Source: Acanthococcus lagerstroemiae
Taxonomy: Eukaryota > Arthropoda > Insecta > Hemiptera > Eriococcidae
DNA: 64,000 nt
Assembly (NCBI GenBank): GCA_031841125.1
Contig: CM063114.1
Location: forward strand, 6,758,001 to 6,822,000
Direction: 5' to 3'
The notes beneath the pieces were generated by a model that was not told where the DNA came from, ran no database searches, and saw only the letters and a program-made list of their open reading frames with translations. Positions within the stretch are counted from its first letter, which is position 1, and each line of letters begins with the position of its first letter. The position numbers and the translations under genes are program-made. Positions 1 through 11,995 of this stretch are shown here, piece by piece.

Positions 1-769
1 AAAGACCTAGAGGTTTTTGTACCCGTGAGATTATTTTTTATAGTATTTATAAATGCAATTAGAAAGTTACTGACCCACGTTGTGCGTCATTTTAAATAGT
101 TAATTTGTATTTATCCACCCTGTTGTAACTTCTTGATGATTGCCGTCATGAAATTCTATCTACTAATTTGCTCATCATTTAATATAAGTGTCGCATGTTT
201 CGTGAAAGCTTTTAGAATTGGATGAGGACGTTCAACTTTTAGCTTTATTTCAAGTTATTTACTCATTCAATATGCGACTTGGCTTAACAGCATAAGAACT
301 AGTGTCTTTTTAAACGGTGAGGGGGGGGGGGACTAACTTATTTTCACTTACTTCGCTCGTCAATCTCCACGTGTAATTTTGAGATTTTCTGGGGCAGAAG
401 GGTTTACAGCAGACTTGTAGGTTAAGCAATCCCTTTTGAGTTTATACCTGATGAATTAGAGTAGGAGTCAAATTAATCATGTAAAAGTCATAGACATTGG
501 TGCAAAGACTCTAAAATGCTACCCAACAGTTTTTAACATCGCTTGGTAAAATTTTATAACCTTACTGTAAAAAAATCCAACGATTTTCTGGTTTTGTTAA
601 CTTATGATTTAAATTTTGGCTGAATCGTCGAATGTGCCGAAAAATATCGACTCCAAAGATTCGTGTGGGGCGTACCTCTTCTCATTAGGCTCCTGTTGTG
701 GTATCTCGCTAGCTATGTTATTCCTTGCTGGTTCTTTCGTTGCACGTACACATAATGAAATCAAAAAAA
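1..769. other. Intergenic, no gene seen
   Basis: No coding potential or known repeat is recognised. The only local feature is a run of 11 G at 321-331. Confidence 0.5.
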
Positions 770-1430
770 AAAACTGACAAGAATACAGGAAATACGAAAC
801 ATTATTTAAAGACTGAAAAGATTAGGGAAACAAAAAAGTGAAGAATCCCAAAAAGCAACTTAAAAAAATCAAAATCCCTCAAAGACTGGAGAAGACCAAC
901 CCCAGAGTGTGATGACAAAAACGACTGTAAGGAAACCAGGAATTCTGAAGAAACCAGAGAGATCAAGTGTAAAGAGTATAAATGTATGAAAACGCTAAAT
1001 CTAAGAAATTTGAAAATTTCGAACAACTGTGGGAGAATAATGAGACAAAGACAACAAAACTTATAATAAAAATTTAGAAGGCTGAAAAGACTATATGTAG
1101 AAGGTATGAAAACAAAAATACTAAAAGGGCCAGAAAAAGTGGAAGAGCTTATACGACTAAGAAAACTGAAAGACAGGAAAAATTATGAATGTTGAAAACC
1201 CAATTAAAATTAAAATCGAGAAAAAGACCAAACAAAGTCGTTTAGGCTTTCCTGTTTTCTTAGTCTCTGTGGTCTTCAGTTTCATCAATCTTTTTCAATC
1301 TTCATGTCTATTTACAGTCTTTTAGTAGTCTTGAAACTTCTTTGTCTTATTTTGTAAGAAGCTGAATTATATGTTTTCTTAATCTTGTCTGCTTTGAATT
1401 TTCTTTAAATTTTGTATTCTTTCTGTGTTC
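770..1430. repeat. Purine/pyrimidine-switch low-complexity block
   Basis: The plus strand is strongly purine-rich to about 1220 (repeated GACTGAAAAG-like words near 808, 1078 and 1162). It then becomes pyrimidine-rich (CAGTCTTTTAGTAGTCTTG near 1315), so the two halves are roughly complementary. It may be an old, imperfect inverted repeat. No protein or transposon signature was found. Confidence 0.35.
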
Positions 1431-1494
1431 TTACAAATGCACCACGGTTTCTCGTAGGAGCGAAAATTGGTGAGCAGTGAGAGCTTCAAGTGCC

Positions 1495-1590
1495 CCCCTT
1501 TGCTTCTCAGTTTTTTAATTGAAAATATTTGTCGGCAAATGTTCCTTCAACCCCCTCCCCCCCTTAACTAAAAGTCAAGTTTCGTCTCTG
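1495..1590 (-). repeat. Fragment of a dispersed repeat (family D)
   Basis: Read on the minus strand this starts CAGAGACGAAACTTGAC, followed by a G-rich stretch and TTTGCCGACAAATATTTT. The same order of words is seen in the longer copies at 55213 and 56615. The far end is not clear. Confidence 0.5.
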
Positions 1591-1599
1591 ATCCGAGTT

Positions 1600-3980
1600 G
1601 AAAATTTAAGTAGGTACGTTATTTAAATACAGACATGAAATTACGAACTTCGGTCCCAAACTGAGTCGGCTGTCTCTCATGATGAATTTGGTACGTAGCT
1701 CTTATTACAATTTCAGTCATGTAATTACTATATTTGCTTGAAAAACGGAGTCGCAATCGTCTAAATTTCCTTTCAAAGCGGTCAGTTTTTCAACACCTAA
1801 TAACTATGGCAGAGCGCATGTGGTAACACTGATGACGTATATTACAACCTGCCTCAAACAGAGAAGACAGACAGGTTTTGATTAAACTTGTACACAAACA
1901 CAGGCAACGTGTTGGAAGTTTTTTGGTGTTTTGTGCTCGTTAAATGGTGTGTCTCGGAATTCCAAATGCGAAGTTCGAAGAAATAATGCCATACGATGTA
2001 AGTACATATTATCGGAGAAAAATAAGGAAAATTTAACGTATAATTTACGTAGGTATCTTTTTTTCGGTGTTGATGCCAGCTGCTTATCATAATAGTTTCG
2101 TTTTCTGTCCGAACGAAATTTCGGAAACAACAAAGATTTGTCGACAGGTCCGGGTTCATTTATCAATAATAGACACGCTAATCCTGAAAAAAAAAGAAGA
2201 AAAAATAGTGTACATGCGATTTATCAACTGCGTAGAAATCCCGGTTGTGCGAATGGGTGTCTCGATTGGAGACGACAGATGGGTTTAGAAAATGGGCGGT
2301 AAACGAAACAGAGATACTGATAAATCGAATTTTGTCAAAAATCGTGATACGAATGATCAAATGCATGTAGTAACGAAGCTTGATATTATTGTGAACTAGA
2401 CGCAAGATTTTCGATGATATTGTGGACTAGAGGCAAAATTTCTGAGGCGTAGGTACGCTTTATTTCATTCTGTTTCGGTAAATTTGATGCAGAGAATGAA
2501 GAAGAACCGGCTAGCGGTGTTATCAGATGAGATAGGGTCACCAGAGGGAAGATGAAAAACAACTTTTGTAACCAATTTATGTTGCGATCCTCGTACTGAT
2601 GGCAGAGGGGGTCGAGTACCTCGTTAAATTACTAAGCTGTGTGAGTAAGAATTCTCCAACCTGATGTTTGTACGTCTAGTTCGGTTTTTTCTAAATCAAA
2701 ACTTCACTTTCTGATAGTAATTTTCAAATGTTTGTACAATTCTTTACACTTTTTTTTTTTTTAAATCATGGTTGAGTGGATATTGGTAAGGTCTGAATTG
2801 ATACACTCCGAGAAATCTTCAGGTAAAAATTATTAGAATTTTGGAGAGTCTTTGATGTTCAGCAACTTCGTGCACTCCTTCACTGGAAATTCTGGCAACA
2901 GTTACTTACTATATATTGCTATTAAAATTTAGTCAAATTCTACTATTATTACCGAGTGCGTGAAATCGCTAAACGTCGAAGACTTACCAAAATTCAAATA
3001 ATTTTTACCAGAAAATTTCTCTCCGTATATGAACTTAAGTGGAGGCGATTTCCGGAAATGAAATCCGTATGACCTCGTATAGGTTTGTGTCAGGACTTCT
3101 TGCGGGAATAGGTCACTGATTTAAATTGTTATATTTATGGCTGACGACGTACTGCAATTCGCTCATCTAGAATTAGACTTGGAGTCGAAATCTGGCTATT
3201 AGGTTGTATCGGAGAGAACTTCCTCTTCTTCCATGGAAAAAAATTGCTGGCAAATTTATCCTCAGTTTACCAAATTGAGAAAAGGTTGCTTGAGTTTGTT
3301 AGTCTCAAAATGTATTAAATCGAAAGAATTGAAGTCCCCCTCTCTTCGTTGGTGAGGCTTGGATTTCGGCATCAACCAAAATTTACCTGATTGATAGCTG
3401 CTGAATTTCTAGCACAATAAATGGAATAATTAACGGTGGGAAGGAGTGAAAGGCAGACGTGTGGGACTTCCTTCCCACTTCAATTTACCCGACTGGCTGT
3501 AGATTTTTACGTTCCAACACCATTTAACAGTGAAAATTTCACGCAGCCTCTTCCTCTACCGCTGCACCGCGAATTCGATAAAAAATTATTGGGCCATTTG
3601 ACTCAAATCGTGAAAAATCAGAACTTGAAATAGAATTTCTTGTGAGCACTGAACTCCGTCTTTCTGAACCCCTTTTCAGGGAATTAAAATGTTCTCTCAT
3701 CTCTCCCTTTCGTGAAGAGCAGTATATTTTATGGACTTTTTTTATATATTGGAATACATATCGATTGCATTCTGAGGCGTTCATCCCCTTCTCTCGAAGT
3801 AACCATATATCTCCTCCACTGCCGCCACTGACAAAATTTGAAGGGAAGGCTACGTCTCGTGAGTTTTCATTTGATACTTTTACGTAAGATTTGTAAGTGA
3901 TACCACTGCGTCATTAGGCTGGTTCTCATTTTCGATTTGATTTTGCCACTAAAACCCCCGTCCCTCCATCGATCCCTTTT
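1600..3980. other. Intergenic, no gene seen
   Basis: Several short open frames of 60-100 codons occur on both strands. None has a recognisable domain, a signal peptide with a splice donor, or a repeat signature. I see nothing else supportable here. Confidence 0.4.
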
Positions 3981-3982
3981 TG

Positions 3983-4090
3983 GTGGAGTTAATGGCGATG
4001 CACGTATGCGAAAGTGGCTCCCCAGACACCGCACCCCTGGCCCCGAAAACTACCCATTGGAATACCGCATCAGTGACCAGAGGGAGGCAT
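3983..4090 (+). repeat. SINE-like ~105-bp repeat, near-complete copy
   Basis: This aligns along its length with the reverse complement of 11706-11813. Shared words, in order, are TGGCGATGCACG, AAAGTGGC, AGACACCGCACCCC, GAAAACTACCC and CGCATCAGT. A 116-codon open frame crosses it but has the composition of the repeat and is not treated as a gene. Confidence 0.6.
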
Positions 4091-4369
4091 TGAGGCCGAC
4101 CCCGAGCCCTCCACTTCGCTTCTCCGCTTCGGATTCACGCTGTCCTGCAAAGGCCACTATGGCACACCTTACTGATCGAGGCAACGCTCACTCAGTATTA
4201 ACCTGGAATTCGGGTGCACTACAGATAGACGCGTTACCTTCCTTCACCCCCCCCCTCCTTCTCGCCTTGGTACGTGTGGCGACGTAGACAGGTGGTGACG
4301 GCGGGTTAGCCCTGCCGAGGGGACATCGTCGTGTATTCAAAATAAATTTCTATGAAGTTGAGTAAAATT

Positions 4370-5215
4370 GGTGAAGGGCAACTCGTGTCCCAATTGGGTT
4401 GGAGTTTTCATGAGAATTGTTGATTTTCTGAGTTTGAGTTTCTTATACATAATTGAAGTCTTCGCATTCAAATTTAAAAATGATTATTTTTTCATGTTGG
4501 GGTTTTAAGGATCGTTGAATCCATTTCTACAGTCTTTTCTCCCCGTTCTACCTTCCGGGTGCCACAGTGGGGTACTTTCCACTTACCTCAATTTTCAAGT
4601 TCTTTACGTTAATAACTGGGTTCCCTGAGTCGCTGATAAAAAAAATATATCGCAATATAAATATTAAAAAAAAGAAAATTCTTCATAAAACTTTCTAATG
4701 TTATATCAATGAAAACAATATGTTTAATTATTTTATTGATACCTATTAGTATTATTATTAATATTTATTAATAATTAACAAAAAATATGCTTTATATTTA
4801 TTTATTTTTTTAAATTTTTTCATGTTTAATCTCCGAATTGACAATTTCCCCTGTCCTCTCAACCTCTCAAGCGCCAAAAGGGTCTGATTTTCAACTACTT
4901 TAATTTCCAATTGATGTCGTTTTTATCTCCGTTCTACCTTTCAAGCTTCACATATAGGGTAAGCCGGTGAATAATGTTGATAAATTTTGACATTCAATGT
5001 TAGCCCCCTCTGTATCGTGGAGGGTTGAAGGGAGGAGGAAACGAATCCCAAAAATGAATTCAGCGACCCACAGAACCACGTTTTCAATGTAGGTAAATAA
5101 CTTCGAAATTGGAATGATAAATTAACCCTCTGTGGTATTTTATGAACTAGCGGGAGGGGAAAGTATGAATTCAGCGACCCTTAGAATCTCAGTTTGAGGA
5201 ACCTGCTGTTTAGGC
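4370..5215. repeat. Degenerate tandem repeat cluster with an orientation switch
   Basis: The left part repeats words such as TTGAATCCATTTCTACAG and TTTCAAGTTCTTTACG. The right part carries their complements, for example ATGAATTCAGCGACCC at two positions and AACTTCGAAATTGG. Units are about 130 bp and badly diverged. An AT-rich spacer (about 4640-4820) lies inside. The same unit is much clearer at 8130-8945. Confidence 0.5.
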
Positions 5216-5224
5216 TCATATGGG

Positions 5225-5847
5225 CAGGGGTGGCAAATTTTGATTTTCCCGTGTGTAGCATGATGCAAAACAAACTTTTTTCAAAAATTGACCAAAATAC
5301 TTCTCCCCCCCTGAAAATTTTTTAAACATTTTAAGAATCAACCTCTTCTACAGAGAGACTTATGCTATTATGCTTATGACTTTATTTATCACAATAAAAA
5401 ACGTTTAAAACATCAAATTAATTATAATCAAATCAAAATATTTGTAAATCATCAACACTTAAATTGATAACTGAAATTGATCATGAATGAACAAACTTAT
5501 AATTCAATTTAAATCCAATCAGTCTCAATCTTAATCCACTAGCAAACAGAAACAGAAGAATACGCAGTCATGTGTCATATTGATAATTATCTAATTATAT
5601 TAAACACTGAGAAACATTTGCGTATTTAATTTTTATAACTGGATCTGATGACTAATCATAAATTTAATAAAGTAGCGATTTTCTTCAGATAATTTTTTTT
5701 TTCTTTTTTTTTTTTCTGTAAAGTATGGTGCAAAATTTTGATTTTTCAGAGTGTAGCAGAGTTATTTTCTAATTTTCCCGAGTATAGGAAAAATCTTACC
5801 GTGTATAGCATTTGCACGCCTGCTACACCCAGCTTTTGCTACCCCTG
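5225..5847. mobile_element. hAT-like non-autonomous DNA element
   Basis: The ends form an inverted repeat: CAGGGGTGGCAAA at the left, and GCTACCCCTG at the right, which reads CAGGGGTAGC on the other strand. It is flanked by perfect 8-bp direct repeats CATATGGG at 5217-5224 and 5848-5855. An 8-bp duplication with CAG..CTG ends is typical of the hAT superfamily. The 623-bp interior is AT-rich, contains GTGTAGCA-type subterminal words and encodes no transposase. It must have been moved in trans. Confidence 0.8.
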
Positions 5848-6109
5848 CATATGGGGAAGCACCAGTCATGTGAGTAACCCAAATTCTCAAAATCAATATT
5901 AATTCCTATAAAAATTTTAACCTTCCTTTTTATTAATTTTTTTTTCTGGTATATGAAAATGATTTAGGGTATGCCCCGATCAAAGACGTGACATTTTTCA
6001 TCAATAGTAAATATTATTGCTCTTACCCCCATGTTATATTATATGCCTTTTAGTTACAGACCCTTAAATTATGTTAATGTTGTATGTAATTCTTAGTTAT
6101 CGCCACAGA

Positions 6110-6385
6110 CAGAGAAGAAAATAAGAAGGGAACGAGGGCACCTAGCCCCCCTCCAGCCTCTGCCGGAGTTGGAGAATTTTAGTAGATAAATCAAAAGTTG
6201 GAAAAATCCGAGAAGTCAAAAGAAATTTCGAGTTTTTTTTTTGTTTTTTTTTTCATTTAGGACTAGAAAAAAATTTAATACTTGGAAATTTTGAGTTGAG
6301 TCAGTCGGAAATTTAACAATCTCTCTCCCCCCCCCCCCGCCATACCACGAAAAAGTCTTTGCTACGTTTCTGGCCACAAACTGTA
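6110..6385 (+). mobile_element. hAT-like MITE, family B copy
   Basis: It carries the family core: ATTTTAGTAGATAAATCAAAAG, split here by one mismatch, then a T-run, then ACTTGGAAATTTTGAGTTGAG, then a C-run and GCTACGTTTCTGG at the right end. Other copies lie at 13325, 24195, 52702, 55466 and 60137. Exact ends and target duplication are unclear here. Confidence 0.55.
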
Positions 6386-6389
6386 TTAA

Positions 6390-8100
6390 AATATTTTCAT
6401 GCATGAGAATTCAGTTGCGCAGTAAAGAGAAAATTGTCTTTTTAATAAACTCCACTTAGTGCAAATGGCTGCCAGTACTTCTAAGTGGAGATGATTACGC
6501 AAAATGGCGTCGATGTAGGTAATTATGACGATAGGTTTGTAACAAAAAACACTGTTAGCCTTCAACACTCGGAGTCCTCTTCAGATCCTGGTACCGGTAT
6601 ACTCTATAACAATATCAGCATTCAGTAATGGCAATTTGCCTAATTTATCTAGCTAATTGGTAAACGAGTTCAGTGTTACATTAAAATTGAAATTGTCATT
6701 CCTGTTATCACTAATCAGTTTATAAAACTGTTACTTTTTCGCTCTGTAATAAAATATTGCATTTCATTTCACCAACCAAAATGAAGGCGGATCGATGGTT
6801 TTACGAGGATGGAGAGTAGATAGGCCATACATTTCATTGCCGTTATTTTCGAGTGTCAAGTTTTTTCATGTCTGTGCTAGATAGTAGGTATCGAAATGTT
6901 GTGCTCTTCGTGGCTAAATTTGTGCTTTCTATTGTAAAAACCCCGCAGAATGTATTTCTTCGAAATCGAACAATTTCGAGGGATTACCCGAAAGGGGGAA
7001 AGGTCATGTTTAACATGAGATTTTCGACTAGAAAAGCTGCGATTTTGCTTTGGAAATTTTTAAAAATGGAGTTTGATAAAATAATTTTGTTCGACCATAA
7101 AAAATCCTTCTCAGTGTACGGATCGAGCACCCATCGAAAATTTTAAGAAAAATTAATTTCCATTTTCAGTGACCACTGTTGTATTTTCCGTAAAATACAG
7201 ATTTTTTGCATATCGTTCATTAAAGTCCTCAGAAAGCGAATAAAAACTTGAAAACGACTGTCGATTCGATTTTCAGTTGCATTGAACTCATTTATGAACT
7301 TCTGTTTGTCTTTGGAGGTCCACTCTTAAAACTCGTGCCTGTATCTTAGAATTACAGATATTAGTGCCAAGCATATCGAAAATGGGGTTATCGGGGTTGC
7401 TAAATTTGTTTTTGAGATCACCCCACCTGTAACCCGTACCAGTAATGGTTCACAGAAGGCGGGCACGTGTATCTGGGAAATTACAGAATATTACCTCAAG
7501 TACCTATCTCATCAGTAATTGGATTTCTGTAAATATATCATACAGTTTTGCATTTCTCATGTTCCAGCCTCTAATGGACTATTTTTGGTCGGGATTCCAG
7601 AAGAAATAACTTCAATATAACGAAGTCGGTGGCTGCAAAACCTGTATCATTGATACGCTTGTAGTACAATTTCCGAATTTTAATATTTCTGCCCTCTTCG
7701 AGTTTAAATGACCTGAAAAACGAATTCAGCGATACCAAAAGCCTAATTTTAGATGTGCTTGACTATAATATATTTAATTCGAAGGGCCCACCCCCCTTGG
7801 TGGAGCCTTCAAAGTAGATATTAAATCAACAGAAATTAATAAATGGCTTAGTGTAACCGAAAACTGAGTAAACATTTGTTTTCAAACGTTTATTCGCCAT
7901 TTGTGAACATTAGGGTTCCTCATTCATTTTCGACTTTCGATTTTTTTTACCCCCCCCCCCTTCGATCGGTTTCCAGTATTGAAATAAAAAATTGTCTACA
8001 GGCTTTCAAAGCGAACTCGAAAAAGGAGAGAAGTTTTTACAGGAATTAACATCAGTTTTCGAAATTTGAGCTTAAGTCGTGGAGGAGCCTCCCAATATGA
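6390..8100. other. Intergenic, no gene seen
   Basis: No domain-bearing frame is visible. Around 7370-7780 there are isolated words shared with the degenerate tandem clusters (GGGGTTGCTAAATTTG, GAATTCAGCGA), so it is probably old repeat DNA. Confidence 0.4.
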
Positions 8101-8129
8101 ATCTAAACATTATTTTATTTTTCTTATGG

Positions 8130-8945
8130 GGGCTTTAAGAGGCTGAGTTTATTCCATAGGTTATTTCCTCCTCCCGTCGACCCTTCGGGCTCCACAATTT
8201 CCCAAATTTTCAAGTTCTCTAAATCAATAGTAAAGGTTTCTTGGGTCACTGAATCCATTTCAGGGGTTCTTTCTCCACTGGCTTCAACACTGGAGGCTCC
8301 ACAAGGGGCTGATCTTCAATTGTTCCAATTTCCAAGTTCTTTAAGTCAATAGTAGAATTTCTTAGGTCGCTGAGCCCATTTTAGGGGTTCTTTCTCCCCT
8401 CTCTTCACAGGGGGTTAATCTCCAATTACTCGAATTTTCCCAATTTCAAGTACTTTATGCCAATACATAAAGAACTTGAACACCCGGGAAATTAAAGTAA
8501 TTAAATATTAGCCTCCTGTGAAGCTTCGAGGATTGAGGGGAAAAAGAATCTCTGAAATGGATTCAGCAACTTAAGATGCCCGATTACTAATATAAAGAAC
8601 TTTGAAATAGAAGACATTGGAGTAATTGGAGATTGGTTCCCTGTGGTGCTTCAAGGATTTAAGAGGGGGGGGGGACCTGAAACGGATTCAGCGATCCAAA
8701 AGATCGTACGATCGACATAGTGAACTTGGAAACCGTGGACATTGGAATACTTGGAGAATAACCCCCTGGGGAGTCTCAAGGGTTAAGAGGAGGGGAGAAA
8801 GAACGTCTGTAATAGATTGTGACGTAAGAAGCCCTACTACCGATGTAAAAAGCTCAGGTTTTGAGGGAAATTGGAGTAACTTTATATTACCCTCGTACAG
8901 TTTGAATGGTTCAGGGAACCTCTGAAATGAATTCAGTGACCGATG
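8130..8945. repeat. Head-to-head arrays of a ~130-bp degenerate repeat
   Basis: To about 8460, three units read in one orientation (AGGGGTTCTTTCTCC, AAGTTCTTTAAGTCAATAG, TTAGGTCGCTGAG). From about 8470, four units read in the reverse orientation (AAAGAACTTTGAAAT, TTGGAGTAATTGGAGATT, GAAATGGATTCAGC). The turning point is near 8465, at an ATACATAAAG sequence. The whole can be seen as a large imperfect inverted repeat. The 99-codon frame at 8626-8925 is part of the array. Confidence 0.65.
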
Positions 8946-8949
8946 AAAC

Positions 8950-9655
8950 TTCCATTTGGGAAAAGAAGTTGATTTTTTTGCTCATACTGGGAGACTCCCC
9001 AAAAGACTGAAGCTCAAATCTTTTCCTCTTGCGGCACAAATTAACGTTAAACCTTTTCTGATTATACTCAAACTTGGTAATTTTTTTTTTTAGATAATAA
9101 GAATCGATAGGAGGAGGGCTGAACGAAAACATAAATTTTTTCACCAAGAGTAACCGAGGGTCACCATAGTGGACATTAAACAATTGGCAAAATGTTGGGA
9201 ATTTCTTATGGTTGAACCAAATGTTTGAGCGGACTTCATTTTTTGGAATTTTCTAAGCAAACTCGCAGCTTTTCTTGTCCGAATGTAATGTTGAACTTAA
9301 TCCTCCATCCCGATCCTCACCCTCGACTGGACCTCTCAGAATTGTTCAATTAAAAAAAATAATAATAATAAATTAGCTGGTAGGTTCTTAGACCAGAACA
9401 AACAAATTTAGCCATTAGCAGCAAAACGTTCAGAAACTTGTGAAACTTTAGACCGCACCCTTCTATGTAAACATAATTTTTGACTTTTTATAGTTTTCAA
9501 TTGTCAGATTTTGGATGGGCGAAATTAATTTTCTCAGATTTTTCGGGTAGATATTAAAATCTTCCTCATCCCAGAACGTCTATATGTTGTGCTAATGTAA
9601 TGCAGTCACAAAACAAATACTAAGTATTTCAAGTAAATCCTTAAGCCCTATCCCC
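8950..9655. other. Intergenic, no gene seen
   Basis: No supported coding frame. A short AAT microsatellite lies near 9358-9372. Confidence 0.4.
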
Positions 9656-9659
9656 CCTA

Positions 9660-9750
9660 TTCTGACACAGGCCCATTCGGGGCGTTTCCGGTATAGAGGG
9701 TGCCGCGTCCCGGGGCCAATTTGACATGCGTGCATCGCCATACGCCCCTC
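9660..9750 (-). repeat. SINE-like ~105-bp repeat, copy
   Basis: Read on the minus strand it gives GGGGCGTATGGCGATGCACG, CATGTCAAATTGGCCCC and ACCGGAAACGCCC in the family order. It is diverged but runs most of the unit length. Confidence 0.55.
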
Positions 9751-9754
9751 TATC

Positions 9755-10465
9755 ATCGAAATCCTTCAGCCCTTAGATTTAAAAACGTTTTCTGTTTTTA
9801 AGGTGCCTCACTTTTGGTCCAACTATTTTGGGTTTGTTTTCGAGAACACAAATTCTAACAGATTCTAACGTCAGTACTCGTATTTTCGACTTACCGAACT
9901 GCCTATTTATTGTAATTTTATTACCAATTTGTGCAGTCTGTTGTTTCTGTCCTTCGTACTGCTCTTCTTTACACACCTAAAATTACAAATCGAACTTTGA
10001 ACTTTTGATTTTCAGTTCTAAACGTAAACAAATTCGATATTCGTTTCCGCGTTTCTAATGAAAAAAACAATTCAGTTAATTGCGAGGATTCTGTTCTCAT
10101 GAGAAGCTTCGTACCAGACTAGTTAAGTACAGTACCTACTTTAAACCGGTTTGAAAATCCATGCTCTTGCTTGGAAGTGAATGCACGACGCACGTACTAT
10201 ATTTAAACGGTTACCGGGTGTAGAAGAAAAATTTTCAGTAAAATGTTACTGGTTGTTGAAATCTACAGTGTAAAGTTTTCGTAGAAATTTTCAATCATGA
10301 TAGAATCGTCTTTTGACCTTATGTATGTCTATTTCCTTCGTTGTACACGGTTCATTGGTGATTTGATTGCTGAACTCGTACGTAAATCTTCGAGTCAGGT
10401 AATAGAGTGTCATCAAACATCTATCTGTTTGAGAAAATTAATTTCTAATTTTACTTTCATTTTCA
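9755..10465. other. Region upstream of the candidate receptor exon
   Basis: No repeat is recognised. An open frame from 10297 runs without a stop into the candidate exon, and a CAG|GTAATA donor-like site lies at 10398/10399. The true initiator of that exon could not be placed. Confidence 0.3.
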
Positions 10466-10469
10466 AAAG

Positions 10470-10628
10470 GAATTTCGTCTTAACCGGACATAAGCAAGGA
10501 CTATGCCTGCTCGTCCTCTTCCTGTGTCAGTGCTCAACACCAACAAATCAAGCATTGAACACTACTGTTAAAGTGCAAAATACGATAGTCACTGGGGCTC
10601 CGCTCAGCATTCAGCAGTACCAAGAAAA
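10470..10628 (+). CDS. Candidate N-terminal exon of receptor gene A (signal region)
   Basis: The reading frame contains a hydrophobic run (GLCLLVLFLCQC) followed by a Ser/Thr/Asn-rich stretch ending SIQQYQE, as expected just after a signal peptide. A donor-like GTGCGT follows at 10629, leaving the exon in phase 2. The main exon of gene A (26976) also starts in phase 2, and joining them gives one uninterrupted frame (codon AA|A, Lys). In gene B the signal exon also joins its SMB exon in phase 2. Weak points: the upstream acceptor (CATTTTCAAAAG) is poor, no initiator Met sits just before the hydrophobic run, and the implied intron is 16.3 kb and includes an LTR retrotransposon. It may belong to another gene or be chance. 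Confidence 0.35.
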
Positions 10629-11539
10629 GTGCGTACATTAGTTATGAATATTATATGAAAGCATTACGAAATAGAAGTTCTTTTACAATGAGTTGCTTAT
10701 CATTACATGTATTCTCTGGCTTGTTGTGTATTTGATATTAGTTATTTCATAATATACTAATGATAATTTATCCCACGGTACGTTGTATGGTTTATCATAT
10801 ATCTTGTTTCGCTTGTTTGAAATATTAACTTTCCGTTACTGGTTCACGGCAGTAGCTATTTATAAGTTGAAATAAAGATAGGTATTCTAATTGGTGAATC
10901 ACATCTGTGTACTAATAAGAAAATTCAGGATGCAATTAAAATGCATAGATAATAAAATTCCAAAAATTCCAAGTTCTAGGTTGTGGCCTAAATATCTAAT
11001 TCATGTACCTATCTCGGTCTCAGAGATAAATACTACCTATCATGACAATCTTGTGCGTTTTAAAGATATTTGCCCCTACTTTCAAGAATTTTGACACCTT
11101 CCACCCCCTCCTCCACAGAAAAGGTAATATAGATGACTGTTTGCTAGTTAACTCCTTCTCCAATGAAATGAGCGAGCACCACTGTTAGATCTAGGTAGGT
11201 TCATGTTTATACTTGCTATCACGTTTTCTGAATTTTAATTCGTGTTTCGAGATGAAATGTTATGTGAAAATGCAGTGGAAACTACTCATTTTATTTCGAG
11301 GAAGGAGAGAAGTAAGGGGGTAAATACGGAATCTCCACCGCTCTTTTTAAATGTTAATATTTTAGATTGAGCTGAAGACGTTCTCATCAACATTCACCTG
11401 TCAGTCTGTTTTTCTGCCCGATTTTCAAGCTGTCTGTCTGTCTGTTTGCTTTGCGAACTTACTGTCATTCAGCCTTACTGAATGCGGTATAGTAACAGGT
11501 CTAACTATATAATTTATCAACATTTTCAAGTGGACAACC
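10629..11539. other. Anonymous DNA, candidate intron
   Basis: No gene or known repeat is visible. A short CTGT microsatellite occurs near 11431-11450, just after this stretch begins to resemble repeat family C. Confidence 0.35.
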
Positions 11540-11995
11540 CGCATGACTTTTGACATGGATATGTATATTGGCTCACCACAGGAAAAAGAAAAATTCCGCA
11601 TAAAAAGTTCCTCAAAAAACATTCCGTAGAAAACACTCCGCGAAAAACCTTCCGCAGGAAAACGTTACCATTGTGACGTATGTTGTTGCGTATTCCTCTT
11701 TATGCTCCCCTTGGTACTGATGCGATGCCCGAAAGGGTAGTTTCCGGTGCCGGGGGTGCGGTGTCTCAAGGGCCACTTTGGCATGCGTTCATCGCCATAC
11801 GTCCCACCACACCATTCCTCTTTATGCGATCATTCGTTCTATTACATTTTGGCCGGCTGACACGGAGCATGCCGAGCAATGCCGAGAATGGCCGACTAGA
11901 GAAGGTATTGGAATGTGGGTATGTGCGTCAATGCAGTCGCTTGGATGACGTATTCATGTCCATGCAGCTGTAAGACGCTTCTTTCTTCTTCTTTT
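11540..11995 (+). repeat. Dispersed repeat family C, copy with nested insert
   Basis: Family C is recognised by CATGGATATGT, CCGCAGAAAAACGTTACC-like, GCGTATTCCTCTTTACGC-like, GACACGGAGAATGCCGAGC, GACTAGAGAAGG and a T-rich right end. This copy is interrupted by a 108-bp SINE-like repeat at 11706-11813. Other copies: 13308, 25325, 48455 and 51298. The ORF at 11680-11973 is repeat sequence. Confidence 0.65.
11706..11813 (-). mobile_element. SINE-like ~105-bp repeat with 14-bp target duplication
   Basis: The insert lies inside family C. It is flanked by perfect 14-bp direct repeats ATTCCTCTTTATGC (11692-11705 and 11814-11827), whereas other family C copies have this word once. On the minus strand it reads GGTGGGACGTATGGCGATG, AAAGTGGCCC, GAGACACCGCACCCCC and CCGGAAACTACCC. 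A 14-bp duplication suggests target-primed reverse transcription, but there is no poly(A) tail and no recognisable pol III box B. Confidence 0.7.

Noticed and set aside
3937..4287. 116-codon plus-strand frame
   Set aside because: It runs through a SINE-like repeat and has a Pro/Arg-rich composition from repeat DNA.
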